In this document: positions 43,931-52,013 of the stretch, piece by piece
Position numbering within the stretch: the first letter of the stretch is position 1
How the letters are laid out: each line of letters begins with the position of its first letter
Source: Nitrospira sp.
GTDB taxonomy: Bacteria > Nitrospirota > Nitrospiria > Nitrospirales > Nitrospiraceae
Direction of reading: 5' to 3'
DNA: 64,000 nt
Assembly: GCA_029865225.1 (NCBI GenBank)
Contig: JAOUHJ010000001.1
Span: forward strand, 88,512-152,511
Notes under the pieces: model-generated
What the model was told of the DNA's origin: nothing
The model's input: only the letters and a program-made list of their open reading frames with translations
Database searches by the model: none
Position numbers and translations under genes: made by a program

Positions 43931-44323
43931 ATGGAGGGATACACGCAAGCCAACTTATTTGAGCTCAGTAGTGGCGCTATTCACGTCACCTATTCAACGA
44001 CGAATATCTTGGGCGGGCCGATGTTCAGTTATCGTGATAATCAGCTGAGCCGCTCCTTCAGAGGCGAAGACATTCGTATCGAGGACACTGCCCTTGGTCA
44101 GGTCGTCACGGTCACGCTCGAAACTATTCGCGATGAACGAACCGTTTCGTTCTCCTTGATTGTGCCCATTGTGACGGTGATGCGCCAATCGAGCGGGACG
44201 CGTATCAAGGTGCCAGGGATCACAGTGACTGCTCCCACAATGATTGCCGGGCCACCACCGGGGCCGCAACTCCTGTATTCCGTGGTCAATCTGAGGGGAA
44301 CGGCCCAATTTGTTGTGTCCTAA
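43931..44323 (+). CDS. Small beta-rich protein of unknown function
   Basis: About 130 residues, from ATG at 43931 (MEGYTQANLFELSSGAIHVT). The pattern GQVVTVTLETIRDERTVSFS then LIVPIVTV and IAGPPPGPQLLYSVVNLRGTA suggests a beta sandwich. I have seen similar small proteins beside unrelated bacterial genes but know of no function. It has no Cys and no PGFxAE leader, so it is not one of the peptides. Its place in the cassette array suggests a link. Confidence 0.6.
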   Translation: MEGYTQANLFELSSGAIHVTYSTTNILGGPMFSYRDNQLSRSFRGEDIRIEDTALGQVVTVTLETIRDERTVSFSLIVPIVTVMRQSSGTRIKVPGITVTAPTMIAGPPPGPQLLYSVVNLRGTAQFVVS

Positions 44324-44405
44324 GAGAAACGACTAACTTCTAGGCGGGGTCTCTTACTCAAGTTGCCCTTGGCCCGTCAAGAAAGTTGAAAAGGAGGGAT
44401 TGAGC

Positions 44406-44639
44406 ATGAAGATGCCAGGGTTTACTGCGGAAGGATCACTGGGGAGGCCGGCAATGACGTACACCATGGGCACTACAGATATCTCAGCGATTGGAGACAA
44501 TATTCTTCCTCAACTTCGATGGCAGTGGCCCGAAGGCTCGTGTATTCCGGGGTGCATATGTGTTTCGCCTATCGATTGCCCATGCTGTGTTTCGTTCCCG
44601 TTCCCGAAGCGTCGAGGGTTCGACATGGTTATTGACTAA
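44406..44639 (+). CDS. Cys-containing peptide with MPGFTAE leader (77 aa, 6 Cys)
   Basis: Begins MKMPGFTAEGSLGRPAMTYT behind AAGGAGG. The core has six Cys (CIPGCICVSPIDCPCC) and the tail is basic (FPKRRGFDMVID). A TTG six bases earlier is in frame but too close to the RBS. Confidence 0.7.
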   Translation: MKMPGFTAEGSLGRPAMTYTMGTTDISAIGDNILPQLRWQWPEGSCIPGCICVSPIDCPCCVSFPFPKRRGFDMVID

Positions 44640-44672
44640 GGGAGAGTTAGGGGTCAGACTCCCTGTGTGTCA

Positions 44673-44723
44673 ACCCAATTTCCCTTTCTCGTGTCGCCGC
44701 TCGTCCAGTACCTTGAACGGTAG
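44673..44723 (+). pseudogene. Remnant F of the PatG-like 3' end
   Basis: Encodes QFPFLVSPLVQYLER and a stop. It is closest to remnant A (FPFLVSPLAQYFER) and stands the same 98 bp before a peptide start. Confidence 0.72.
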
Positions 44724-44820
44724 TGCTCATGTTGGAACGTGGAGCATACGGTCGATCATTCGAGACCTTCTTCTCGATCGGAAAGCCACGAGAACCGATG
44801 CAAATAAAAGAGGGAGCGAT

Positions 44821-44916
44821 ATGGTGGGAATCCCAGCCTATACAGCGAAATATGCGTTGACCGGAAGTCGAGAAGGAGTCACTATCGGCTCACCCAGATC
44901 GGACGAGAACCCGTGA
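44821..44916 (+). pseudogene. Truncated copy of the IPAYTAE peptide gene (31 aa)
   Basis: Begins MVGIPAYTAKYALTGSREGV, near-identical to the gene at 40662, then leaves the family after 21 residues and stops. The 160 bp upstream also match, so a block of about 240 bp was duplicated and later cut. Confidence 0.7.
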
Positions 44917-45049
44917 CCGGCCGGGCGGCGGGCGAGGGGCCTGTTAAGGGAACCCGACGATAGGCCTGATACGATGATGAGCGTCGTGTGAGGAGCGTTG
45001 TCTTCTTGACCGGTGCCTTCGGGATGGGCGACTCGTTGCCATCGCTTGC

Positions 45050-45637
45050 TCAGGGTTGACTCGTGTCTGGTCGGTCCCGGTCCTTCGCGTGGCGTTCGTC
45101 CATCATGTTCATAATGAAGGCTCTCATTGCGTTATCTGGAATATGAGGGAGGGTTTCGCGCACCCTCACGAAATCTCCTTTGTCGATCAGATTGACAACG
45201 ATGAGCAACAGGGGCAATACCCCAAAATCACCCATGGTCTGTGCGATTTCTATGGCACCAGCAAGATTCCCGTCCTTGAGAAAACCAAGAGGGATGTCAT
45301 GATAGGTGTGACATCTCAATAGAGACTGATCCGGGCAGGAGACGATCGTGTCCTTGACGCCCTGCACATCTCTGTGGCCAGCTTCGACAAACAGAATGGT
45401 TTGCCAGGCTTCTCGCAGATAGGTGCGGTTGGCGATCCCCTTCACGGATTGTCGCGCTCCGGTGGTATCTCCCGCCAACGCTTGGTTCATCGTATAGTCT
45501 TTCAGCTGTTCCTCTGTAGGGAATTGGCCGGGCCTGATGGCGTGCCTCCTCTCTGGGCTCACGACGAGCGAACATCTCAACAGGCACCCATGCGCCCCTG
45601 ATGCGCCACCGCCGGTGGCGAGATACCAGAAAGACAC
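45050..45637 (-). CDS. Helical-repeat protein of unknown function
   Basis: An open frame of 195 residues with a GTG start and no clear RBS; a shorter start at Met50 (MNQALAGDTTGARQSVKGIA) is possible. From there it shows repeats of about 33 residues (AGDTTGARQSVKGIANRTYLREAW; DGNLAGAIEIAQTMGD) like TPR/HEAT-type pairs in which an Ala-Gly-Asp turn starts each unit. It is probably a scaffold. It reads against the peptide array. Confidence 0.5.
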   Translation of the reverse strand: MSFWYLATGGGASGAHGCLLRCSLVVSPERRHAIRPGQFPTEEQLKDYTMNQALAGDTTGARQSVKGIANRTYLREAWQTILFVEAGHRDVQGVKDTIVSCPDQSLLRCHTYHDIPLGFLKDGNLAGAIEIAQTMGDFGVLPLLLIVVNLIDKGDFVRVRETLPHIPDNAMRAFIMNMMDERHAKDRDRPDTSQP

Positions 45638-46499
45638 AAAGGGGCTATGGGAAACGCTCAGCTATGTCTGGTTGGATAATTCTAGCGGTGAACTGAGTTC
45701 GTGTCGATTCTTCACGCGATGTTGACAGTCCTCCCTCGAATCGGCACACCCTCACCCCTCTCTGGCATGAGTCCCATAGTGGCTTTGCAGCACCAAGGCA
45801 AAGAGGCAGGTGGCCTAGTTGCCTGCCAGATGCTGCGGGATCGTTCGGTTTGTCCTGGGAGCAGATTCCGAGGAACAGGACGAAGCAGAAAGACCGAGGA
45901 TATATATGGAGGAGCGAGACGACTCGGCTTCATCAACGCCGCGAGGATCAGCGAGTGCAGGGCCGTCCCATCTCAGGACCGTGGGGTCTGATGTCGGGGC
46001 ATTGGCCACCGCTGTCGCCCGCGTCGGTCTCCGACGCTTACCCCTTTTCCCTTGTGAAATCATGAGGTTTCAGAGAAGCCGTCACCGTATCGAAAGCTCG
46101 ATAAGAGCGTGGTCGCCCCTGACCTGAGGCAAGGCTGAGCTAGAGCCATTCGGCCCAGGGCCAAAATATTCTTGGCCTCACCTTCAAAACGTCGTGTTCG
46201 TTGCTGCTGTTTCCTCTCAACTCGTCCTCGTTCGTTGCTCCCACTCAGAAATACATCCAATTCACAATCTTCGCATCCTTGCATCTGGCGCGGCGATTCG
46301 GGTACTGCTCCTTCGTCTTGCGAACCACGTTCGATGAAGGAGCCATCATGACCAATCCCCGAGTCAACGCCTCACCCCCGAAACTTCTGACTCCTCCTGA
46401 CCACTCCTGATCACTCAAGAGCAAAACAGGACTATTTCCACCGGCCTGAGCACCCGCGTAGGGTCCGCCCATGCCACAGCGTGTCATGAAAGAACAGCA
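45638..46499. other. Long spacer before the inovirus-like genes (about 860 bp)
   Basis: No convincing gene. A 20-codon frame at 46348-46410 has a good RBS (GAAGGAG) but may be chance. This should include the phage promoter, and an origin could lie here. No tRNA-like or att-like sequence is visible. Confidence 0.4.
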
Positions 46500-46811
46500 A
46501 TGAAGGCTAGATGGTTGACCGTCCCTGAACTCGCCGCCGTGTTGCAACTCAGTGTGGTGTCCGTCCGTCGCGCCTACTGGAAGGGGCACCTCCCGGTGAT
46601 CCGCATCGGACGGATGGTCCGCTTCGACCTGGACCAGGTCCGACAAGCAATCCAACGAAACGGGCATGGGTTACTGCAGACCATCGATAGCCAGGTGGGA
46701 GCGACCCGCCGCGCGCCCGGCGGCGCCAGCCGACGGCGCGACGGGCCGCCCAGCCCCCGAATAGTCAAACGGGGGCGCAAATTCCAACCACGAATTCGGA
46801 GGGACGTATGA
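46500..46811 (+). CDS. Helix-turn-helix (excisionase-like) DNA-binding protein
   Basis: A 103-residue protein. The first 55 residues match the MerR/excisionase-type HTH (WLTVPELAAVLQLSVVSVRR, then HLPVIRIGRMVRFDLDQV). The tail is Arg/Pro-rich and basic. It overlaps the Rep gene by 4 nt, so it heads the phage operon and may control it or help replication. Confidence 0.7.
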   Translation: MKARWLTVPELAAVLQLSVVSVRRAYWKGHLPVIRIGRMVRFDLDQVRQAIQRNGHGLLQTIDSQVGATRRAPGGASRRRDGPPSPRIVKRGRKFQPRIRRDV

Positions 46812-47863
46812 GTAGCTGGGAGATGTCGATCGGATGGGTACGGTTCACCGTTCCCTCTTCCACGGTGGAGATTCTCAAGCGAGTCCTCGGTGAGGGGGAC
46901 TGGATCCGAGATGAGAAAGGCTATGAAGGGTACCGGGAGGTCTGGATCTGCCGGGGCAATGACAGCGGGTATGGCCGGATTGCCACCGGAGCGAAACGCG
47001 CACCTCGCGAAGTCCATGTCGATCTCTCCCAAGAATTGATCAGTCATTGGACGTACGAGAAGTTTCACACATTGGCGGCGTGGGTCTTCGATCAGAAGGG
47101 GCATTTCGGGCGGATCGATGTGGCGCTCGATGATCGCCTGGGCGTGATCGATGTCGACGGGGTCTATGAGGCCGTGGCGAAGGGCCACTGTGTCTCACAT
47201 TTCCGGCAATGCCGGATCATCGGGGGGCTCGATGTGCCGACAGGGGCCGACCGAGGGAAGACGCTCGCGCTCGGCTCGCGCCAATCGGAGAGCTATCTCC
47301 GGATCTACGACAAAGCCGCAGAACAACGGGCCAAAGAGAAACCGGTCGACGGCCCCTGGATGCGCTGGGAGATGGAATGGAAGCGCGAACGGGCCCAAGC
47401 CGTGGGATTGGCCTTGTCCACCCTCGATCAAGACTCCTTCCAACGCTATATCGTCGGGGTCTTCCGGACCGCCGTGGATTTCCGGGACTGCACCAGAGCG
47501 GACGATCCCAAAGATCGCTACTACGCGCCCATCTTAGACTGGTGGAAAGTCCTCACGGAGGGGATGGCTCGGGCCAAGCTCGCGATCGTGCAGGCGGTCA
47601 AGACCATTGAACAGGTCAAACGCTGGGCCGAGAAGAGCTTGGCCCCCACCTTGAGCCTCCTCTGTGCCCATCCCGAAGCCGGGGAACGCTGGCTGGTCCG
47701 CACGATCGTCGATGGCGTGGATCGCTGGCGGAGCAAACATCTCGCACTCCTCCAAGGCGGAAAGACACTCGAAAAAGCGAAATACAGGCTGCACTGGTGG
47801 AATCCCCGGGACGGATTCTCGGCAGCCTATGGCCCAGGGATGAATGAAGGAAGCCCTGCATGA
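46808..47863 (+). CDS. Replication initiation protein, Rep_trans type (inovirus RstA-like)
   Basis: A 351-residue protein. It shows the Rep_trans layout known from filamentous phages and rolling-circle plasmids: a nuclease part with HFGRIDVALDDRLGVID (acidic metal site) and ESYLRIYDKAAEQRAK, where the Tyr and Lys are the likely nicking residues, followed by RWEMEWKRERA. It should nick the double-strand origin to start rolling-circle replication. The context of Zot and small coat genes supports an inovirus. Confidence 0.82.
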   Translation: MSSWEMSIGWVRFTVPSSTVEILKRVLGEGDWIRDEKGYEGYREVWICRGNDSGYGRIATGAKRAPREVHVDLSQELISHWTYEKFHTLAAWVFDQKGHFGRIDVALDDRLGVIDVDGVYEAVAKGHCVSHFRQCRIIGGLDVPTGADRGKTLALGSRQSESYLRIYDKAAEQRAKEKPVDGPWMRWEMEWKRERAQAVGLALSTLDQDSFQRYIVGVFRTAVDFRDCTRADDPKDRYYAPILDWWKVLTEGMARAKLAIVQAVKTIEQVKRWAEKSLAPTLSLLCAHPEAGERWLVRTIVDGVDRWRSKHLALLQGGKTLEKAKYRLHWWNPRDGFSAAYGPGMNEGSPA

Positions 47864-47892
47864 ACCACACAGCTCATCACAAGGAGCACGTC

Positions 47893-48168
47893 ATGAAGCG
47901 AATCTCGGGACAGACGGTGAAACTGCTGAATGAAGAACGGGCCCTCCTCATGAGCCTTGCAGCCAAACGGGATGTGACGCACTCGGATGTGCTCCGCGTC
48001 GGGCTCTACCAACTCGCAGCAACAGAGGGACTGGATAGAGAAGTCATGCAGGCGGTGCATGCACGGGTGGACCATCTCCGTCAGCGGGAGGCAGGGTGGG
48101 ACCGGATGCGGCCTGAACCGACCACTCATCCCTCTCGGACTGACATCCTGTACACAGGAGGCATCTGA
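47893..48168 (+). CDS. Small ribbon-helix-helix-like protein (91 aa)
   Basis: Start chosen at the ATG behind AAGGAG; an upstream ATG (47860) has no RBS of its own but overlaps the Rep stop. The part MKRISGQTVKLLNEERALLM then DVTHSDVLRVGLYQLA resembles a ribbon-helix-helix regulator. The rest is polar. Confidence 0.5.
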   Translation: MKRISGQTVKLLNEERALLMSLAAKRDVTHSDVLRVGLYQLAATEGLDREVMQAVHARVDHLRQREAGWDRMRPEPTTHPSRTDILYTGGI

Positions 48169-48401
48169 TGGCCACGCCACGACGAGGAACGGTCCGTACA
48201 GGAGCAAGAGTTCACACAACGCAGACCAAACCGTCCGGGGTGGACGGTGAACGACGGGTGCTCTGCCGTCGCTGTCACAGCGGGGTGCTCTCGCTGTTTA
48301 TGTGTGGCCCACGATTGCGTGGCCGCTGTCAGGACTGCGGCACCGTGTGGGTCTTCTTATGGTCCTGCAGCAAGCAGGGCTGGTTTCCATGGTCCAACTA
48401 A
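48168..48401 (+). CDS. Small zinc-ribbon protein (77 aa)
   Basis: Overlaps the previous stop (TGATG). It has CRRCHSG and CQDCGTV, two CxxC pairs that should bind zinc, and a hydrophobic C-terminus (VWVFLWSCSKQGWFPW). Function unknown; within the phage operon. Confidence 0.55.
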   Translation: MATPRRGTVRTGARVHTTQTKPSGVDGERRVLCRRCHSGVLSLFMCGPRLRGRCQDCGTVWVFLWSCSKQGWFPWSN

Positions 48402-48426
48402 CAATTCACTAACCAGGAGGCATGAC

Positions 48427-48717
48427 ATGTCCAAATTCGTTGCAACGTGCGTGGTGATGGGCGTCAAGGCGAGACCGAGTCAGGACGGCACCCGGACCTT
48501 CCGGAATGCCGTGCTCTATTTTGAGGAGGACACGACCACCTTGGAAGCCAATATCTCCGAGGACCACGAGGCCCTCTATAAGCAGATGGAGGCCAACAAG
48601 ATGAAACTGGCCCAGGTCACGGTGAATCTTCGGGAGTTCAAGGGGCAACGGTTTATCGATGTGACGGGCTATCAACCCATCACGCACGGAGCGGCAGCTG
48701 GTTCGCACGGGAAGTAA
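48427..48717 (+). CDS. Single-stranded DNA-binding-like protein (inovirus gV role)
   Basis: A 96-residue protein from the ATG behind AGGAGG. The pattern SKFVATCVVMGVKARPSQDG, then RTFRNAVLYFEEDTTTLEAN and QVTVNLREFKGQRFIDVTGY, suits a five-strand OB fold. In inoviruses a protein of this size at this place coats the viral strand. The assignment rests on size, fold pattern and place. Confidence 0.6.
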   Translation: MSKFVATCVVMGVKARPSQDGTRTFRNAVLYFEEDTTTLEANISEDHEALYKQMEANKMKLAQVTVNLREFKGQRFIDVTGYQPITHGAAAGSHGK

Positions 48718-48735
48718 GGAGACAGCTGGAGTCTC

Positions 48736-48831
48736 ATGGTCTTCACCGATCTGACGTTGGAGCAACAACTCTCATGGACGATGTTCTATCTCGCCTGTTT
48801 TCTCACCGGCCTCCTCTCCGGGCGGCTCTAA
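48736..48831 (+). CDS. Tiny membrane protein (31 aa), inovirus minor coat-like
   Basis: MVFTDLTLEQQLSWTMFYLA and onward, one hydrophobic segment ending in LLSGRL. It overlaps the start of the adsorption-protein gene. Size and place fit pVII/pIX-type minor coat proteins. Confidence 0.5.
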   Translation: MVFTDLTLEQQLSWTMFYLACFLTGLLSGRL

Positions 48832-50003
48832 GCCTCAGTGCATACGGGCTCTTGCTCTATGTCCTGGCCGTCATGCTGTGCTGGGCGCCGGCAACTGCGG
48901 TGGCGGGCTCCTATGCTCGGATCGCCACACCGGCTGCCCAGGCGGTGACGCTGGCGGCGCAGCGAGGGGCGATCAGTACGGCGCTTGGCAGTGCGATTGC
49001 CCAGGCGAGCGGCACGAGTGTCGCGGTGCGGCTGGTCACGGCCGGGGCCGGGGGCTGGCCGGTCTTGGGCGTGCTGGCGGGATTGACGCTGCTGTCCGTG
49101 GCGCTCAACAACGGGCAAGTGGCCGAGATCAAGAATGCCACAGCTGGTCCAAGTGGGGTGTCGGTGGATGGGGTGGTCGTCCCGCAAGGCACGTTGCATT
49201 CATGTCCCGGCCATCCGGATTGTGATGCGAGTGCCGCGCAAGGGATTTCCATCCCCACCACCTATTGTTTGACGGGTCCGCCCTATCCGACGGTACCGGC
49301 CGGGTGGCAAGGCTGGTTTCTCAAGCCGTCGGGCTGTTGGGCCTATCCTGAGCCGGGCTCGTCGCCTGGCGTCCTCGTGCCCGGGCTCCCCGCCACGCCG
49401 CAACAGGTGACGGACTATCTCAATACCCTGCCAAGCAGCGATCCAAATTCCATCGACAGTAACGCCTCGCCTGTCGGTGCGGGGCACACGGCACCCGGCG
49501 CCGATTCGGTCACCACGATCCCCATCGATGCGACGGACGTGTCGACCCAGGTGGTGCCCACCTCACAGGTGACCCCCGATGATGTCGTGGTCAACCCGGA
49601 TGCGACGCCACCGGCTGGCACCCAAACGACCTCCAGCACCAGCCAACAGACGACGACCACCACAACCACCACCACGAATCCGGATGGCTCGACGACGACG
49701 CAGGATGACACCACTACGACCGTGCAATGTTCGACCGGTGAGCATGACCTCCGGTCCTTTGGCTCGATTCTCGATGAGCACCTCACCACCTGGCGAGGCT
49801 CCGGCATTGCGGGACAACTGGCGCTCTTACAATCGCTCACCTGGCCGTCGGATCTGCCAACCATCAGTCTGAGCTCGTCACTCTTTGGGAACTTCTCCGT
49901 CAACTTCAACGACTGGTCCGGGATGTTTCTGGCCCTTCGCGCGATTGTCATCGCGGGGGCCAGTTTCGCCGCCTATCGCATCATCTTTGTGGGGAATGGC
50001 TAG
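48774..50003 (+). CDS. Putative adsorption protein (pIII-like)
   Basis: A 409-residue protein with a signal sequence (YGLLLYVLAVMLCWAPATA, cleavage near VAGSY). Then follow an Ala-rich helix part, a Cys-containing domain (CPGHPDCDASAA; CLTGPPYP), and a very Thr/Ser-rich linker (about residues 265-310). A hydrophobic C-terminal anchor (FLALRAIVIAGASFAAYRII) ends the protein. Linker and anchor match pIII-type phage-tip proteins, placed before the pVI-like and Zot genes. It should bind the host receptor. Confidence 0.7.
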   Translation: MDDVLSRLFSHRPPLRAALSLSAYGLLLYVLAVMLCWAPATAVAGSYARIATPAAQAVTLAAQRGAISTALGSAIAQASGTSVAVRLVTAGAGGWPVLGVLAGLTLLSVALNNGQVAEIKNATAGPSGVSVDGVVVPQGTLHSCPGHPDCDASAAQGISIPTTYCLTGPPYPTVPAGWQGWFLKPSGCWAYPEPGSSPGVLVPGLPATPQQVTDYLNTLPSSDPNSIDSNASPVGAGHTAPGADSVTTIPIDATDVSTQVVPTSQVTPDDVVVNPDATPPAGTQTTSSTSQQTTTTTTTTTNPDGSTTTQDDTTTTVQCSTGEHDLRSFGSILDEHLTTWRGSGIAGQLALLQSLTWPSDLPTISLSSSLFGNFSVNFNDWSGMFLALRAIVIAGASFAAYRIIFVGNG

Positions 50004-50006
50004 ACC

Positions 50007-50282
50007 ATGACGGCACTCTTGAACCTCATCTACTGTTTTCTGCTCGACATGATCCTGTCCTTTGCCGATGTCTGGAAGGGCGGTTGGGATTCGGTCCTCA
50101 GCGTGGCCGATCAGCTCTTGGCCTCCATCGGCACTGGCTCCCTGAGTGCGCCGGTCATTCCGATTCAATACACCTGGGTCCTCGGAGCCACCGGCATGAG
50201 TCAAGCCGTGGCCATCATCGCGTCGGCCATGTTGGTGCGGTTTATGCTGCAAGCGATTCCCTTTGTCCGGTGGGGCTCATGA
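50007..50282 (+). CDS. pVI-like minor coat membrane protein (91 aa)
   Basis: Three hydrophobic segments (LLNLIYCFLLDMILSFADV; a weaker middle; AVAIIASAMLVRFMLQAI). It lies between the pIII-like and Zot genes, the usual place of pVI. It overlaps Zot by ATGA. Confidence 0.6.
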   Translation: MTALLNLIYCFLLDMILSFADVWKGGWDSVLSVADQLLASIGTGSLSAPVIPIQYTWVLGATGMSQAVAIIASAMLVRFMLQAIPFVRWGS

Positions 50283-51424
50283 TTACCTTACTCGAAGGGA
50301 CCCCCGGCAGTGGGAAATCCTATTACGCGGTGGCGGACTATCTGCTCCCCTGGCTTCGTGCCGGACGCCGTCTCTATGTGGCGGTGGATGGGTTCTATTT
50401 GGATCGGCTGGCGCTCTTTGAAGGACGGTCGCTTCCAGAACTCCAGCAGCAAGTCACGCTCTGGACGGACCGGCATGCGATTCCGTCGCTCCTGCTCTCG
50501 ATTGAGCCCGGCTCGGCTGTGTGTTTGGACGAAGCTCAGACGATCTTCCGGGCGAAGGAGAAGGTCCCCGCCGAGATTCTGCGCTGGCTCGAAACCCATC
50601 GCCATTATGGCGTGGATCTGCTCCTCATGGCCCAAGACTATCGGCAGCTGACCTCTGGGGTCACGAGGCTTGTCGAAAGCACGATCAAGTTCCGCCGCAT
50701 GGAACGGTTCGGCATGCGCCGACGCTTTCAAGGCTTCGTGCGAGGGAATCCCGAAGAGACCGAGGTGATCCGGACCCTCATCGGACGCTATGAGCCCACG
50801 ATCTACGCCTACTATTCGAGCTATGCCACCAGTGGCATCACGGAGGAACGACGCATGAAAACGATCTTATCGAGCCCGTTACTTCTCATCGGACTGTTCG
50901 GGCTCATCGGAGCCCTTGGCTTCATCGGCTGGGGGACGTGGTTCTCGGGGACGAAGCCCTCAGCCGCGCAGCTTCCAGCTCCACCGAACAGCGTAAAGCC
51001 TCTTTCACTTGGCACAGTCGAGCCACTGGTTTCATCTGACGCTCCGACACCATTGTCCGCCACTACTGCTCCGGCAGTCACCTCGGAGCGACTGCGGATT
51101 GAAGGCGGCATCGTCATGAACGGCAAGGCCTACTGGGTTGATGCGCAGGGGCGCATTCTGACCGCCGGACAGATTACTGCGCTCGTCGGTGCTCCTGTGA
51201 CGGAGCAGATCGTGAACGGGGTCCCGAGTTTAGTCTCGGATCGTATTCTCTGGGGTGGCGAAGGGAGTCCACCGGTTCTTCCTCAACTGCTGGCCCGTCA
51301 ACCGCTCGACGAAGTCGCGGCCGAGGCTTCACCGCTGTTCAACGAGCACGCAGACAAGCCGGATGTGAAATGTATCGGTGTCGATAACCAGGAACGAGTG
51401 TGCGATGGATCAAGCCGCGATTGA
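50279..51424 (+). CDS. Zonula occludens toxin-like (Zot/pI) assembly ATPase
   Basis: A 381-residue protein. Walker A GTPGSGKSYY lies at residues 7-16 and Walker B-like AVCLDEAQTIF near residue 80. The block HRHYGVDLLLMAQDYRQLTSG is typical of Zot. One membrane helix (LLLIGLFGLIGALGFIGWG, near residue 205) separates the cytoplasmic ATPase from a periplasmic tail. Zot/pI drives extrusion of the filament. It is the best single marker for an inovirus here. Confidence 0.9.
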   Translation: MITLLEGTPGSGKSYYAVADYLLPWLRAGRRLYVAVDGFYLDRLALFEGRSLPELQQQVTLWTDRHAIPSLLLSIEPGSAVCLDEAQTIFRAKEKVPAEILRWLETHRHYGVDLLLMAQDYRQLTSGVTRLVESTIKFRRMERFGMRRRFQGFVRGNPEETEVIRTLIGRYEPTIYAYYSSYATSGITEERRMKTILSSPLLLIGLFGLIGALGFIGWGTWFSGTKPSAAQLPAPPNSVKPLSLGTVEPLVSSDAPTPLSATTAPAVTSERLRIEGGIVMNGKAYWVDAQGRILTAGQITALVGAPVTEQIVNGVPSLVSDRILWGGEGSPPVLPQLLARQPLDEVAAEASPLFNEHADKPDVKCIGVDNQERVCDGSSRD

Positions 51425-51512
51425 TGCCGCGGTCTTCTGGGCAGCGGCCCTGTATCTCGGGGGCTTCACGGTCGGCATCATCGTCAGATTGATGCTGGGT
51501 CCGTACTTGTAG
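51405..51512 (+). CDS. Tiny membrane protein (35 aa)
   Basis: MDQAAIDAAVFWAAALYLGG and onward, a single helix. It overlaps the end of Zot. Likely a minor coat or assembly peptide by size and place. Confidence 0.5.
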   Translation: MDQAAIDAAVFWAAALYLGGFTVGIIVRLMLGPYL

Positions 51513-51533
51513 CCCAGAAAGGAGGTGAGGCGT

Positions 51534-51743
51534 ATGAGGAAGTTCTGGCAAGGTCTCTCGCTAGCCGTCCTCGGGGTCCTGATCAGTGCACACAGCGCGC
51601 TGGCGCAGGTGTTCCCGGTGGATACGGCCAGCACCACGACGATCTCCAACGTGAAGGCCGATATTGTGGCCTGGGGTGTCGTGTTCATTGGGGTGGCGCT
51701 CACGATCTACGCCTATAAGCGTGTCAAATCACTGGTCCACTAA
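51534..51743 (+). CDS. Major coat protein-like (pVIII) with signal peptide (69 aa)
   Basis: Behind AAAGGAGGTGA. A signal peptide (MRKFWQGLSLAVLGVLISAH, cleavage near ALAQVF) is followed by a short polar part and one helix with a basic end (AWGVVFIGVALTIYAYKRVK). This is the shape of a filamentous-phage major coat protein. Confidence 0.7.
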   Translation: MRKFWQGLSLAVLGVLISAHSALAQVFPVDTASTTTISNVKADIVAWGVVFIGVALTIYAYKRVKSLVH

Positions 51744-51866
51744 GGCGTAGGCCGAGTGGCTCCTGCAACGCGTGGCAGGAGCTGCTCTGTGAACACAGGA
51801 GCGTAACGAAGAAGACAACGACAGAGGACGAATGGCGAAGACACGAGAAAGAGAGAGGACAACATC

Positions 51867-52010
51867 ATGGCGTGGGCGACCGTCGCATCGGATCTGCATC
51901 AACTGGGCAATTCACTGTCGGCGGACATCATCGGCTGGGGAGCGGCAGTTATTGGCATCGCGCTCACGGCTTCCGCTGTGCTCTGGGTGTTGCGGATTCT
52001 TCGAAGCTGA
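51867..52010 (+). CDS. Second coat-like membrane protein (47 aa)
   Basis: MAWATVASDLHQLGNSLSAD followed by IIGWGAAVIGIALTASAVLW and a basic end RILRS. It matches the mature part of the pVIII-like protein but has no signal peptide. It may be a second coat protein inserted without cleavage. Confidence 0.55.
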   Translation: MAWATVASDLHQLGNSLSADIIGWGAAVIGIALTASAVLWVLRILRS

Positions 52011-52013
52011 CCC

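Noticed and set aside
40158..44639. Cys-rich peptides as metallothioneins or ferredoxins
   Set aside because: Cys spacing differs in every one and no fixed cluster motif is shared; the constant part is the N-terminus.
45701..46127. Open frames on both strands before the phage genes
   Set aside because: Several long frames overlap each other on both strands, which is expected from GC-rich non-coding DNA; none has a good RBS.
48841..48860. GTG near 48839 as the start of the adsorption protein
   Set aside because: It is out of frame with the long open frame that contains the signal peptide.
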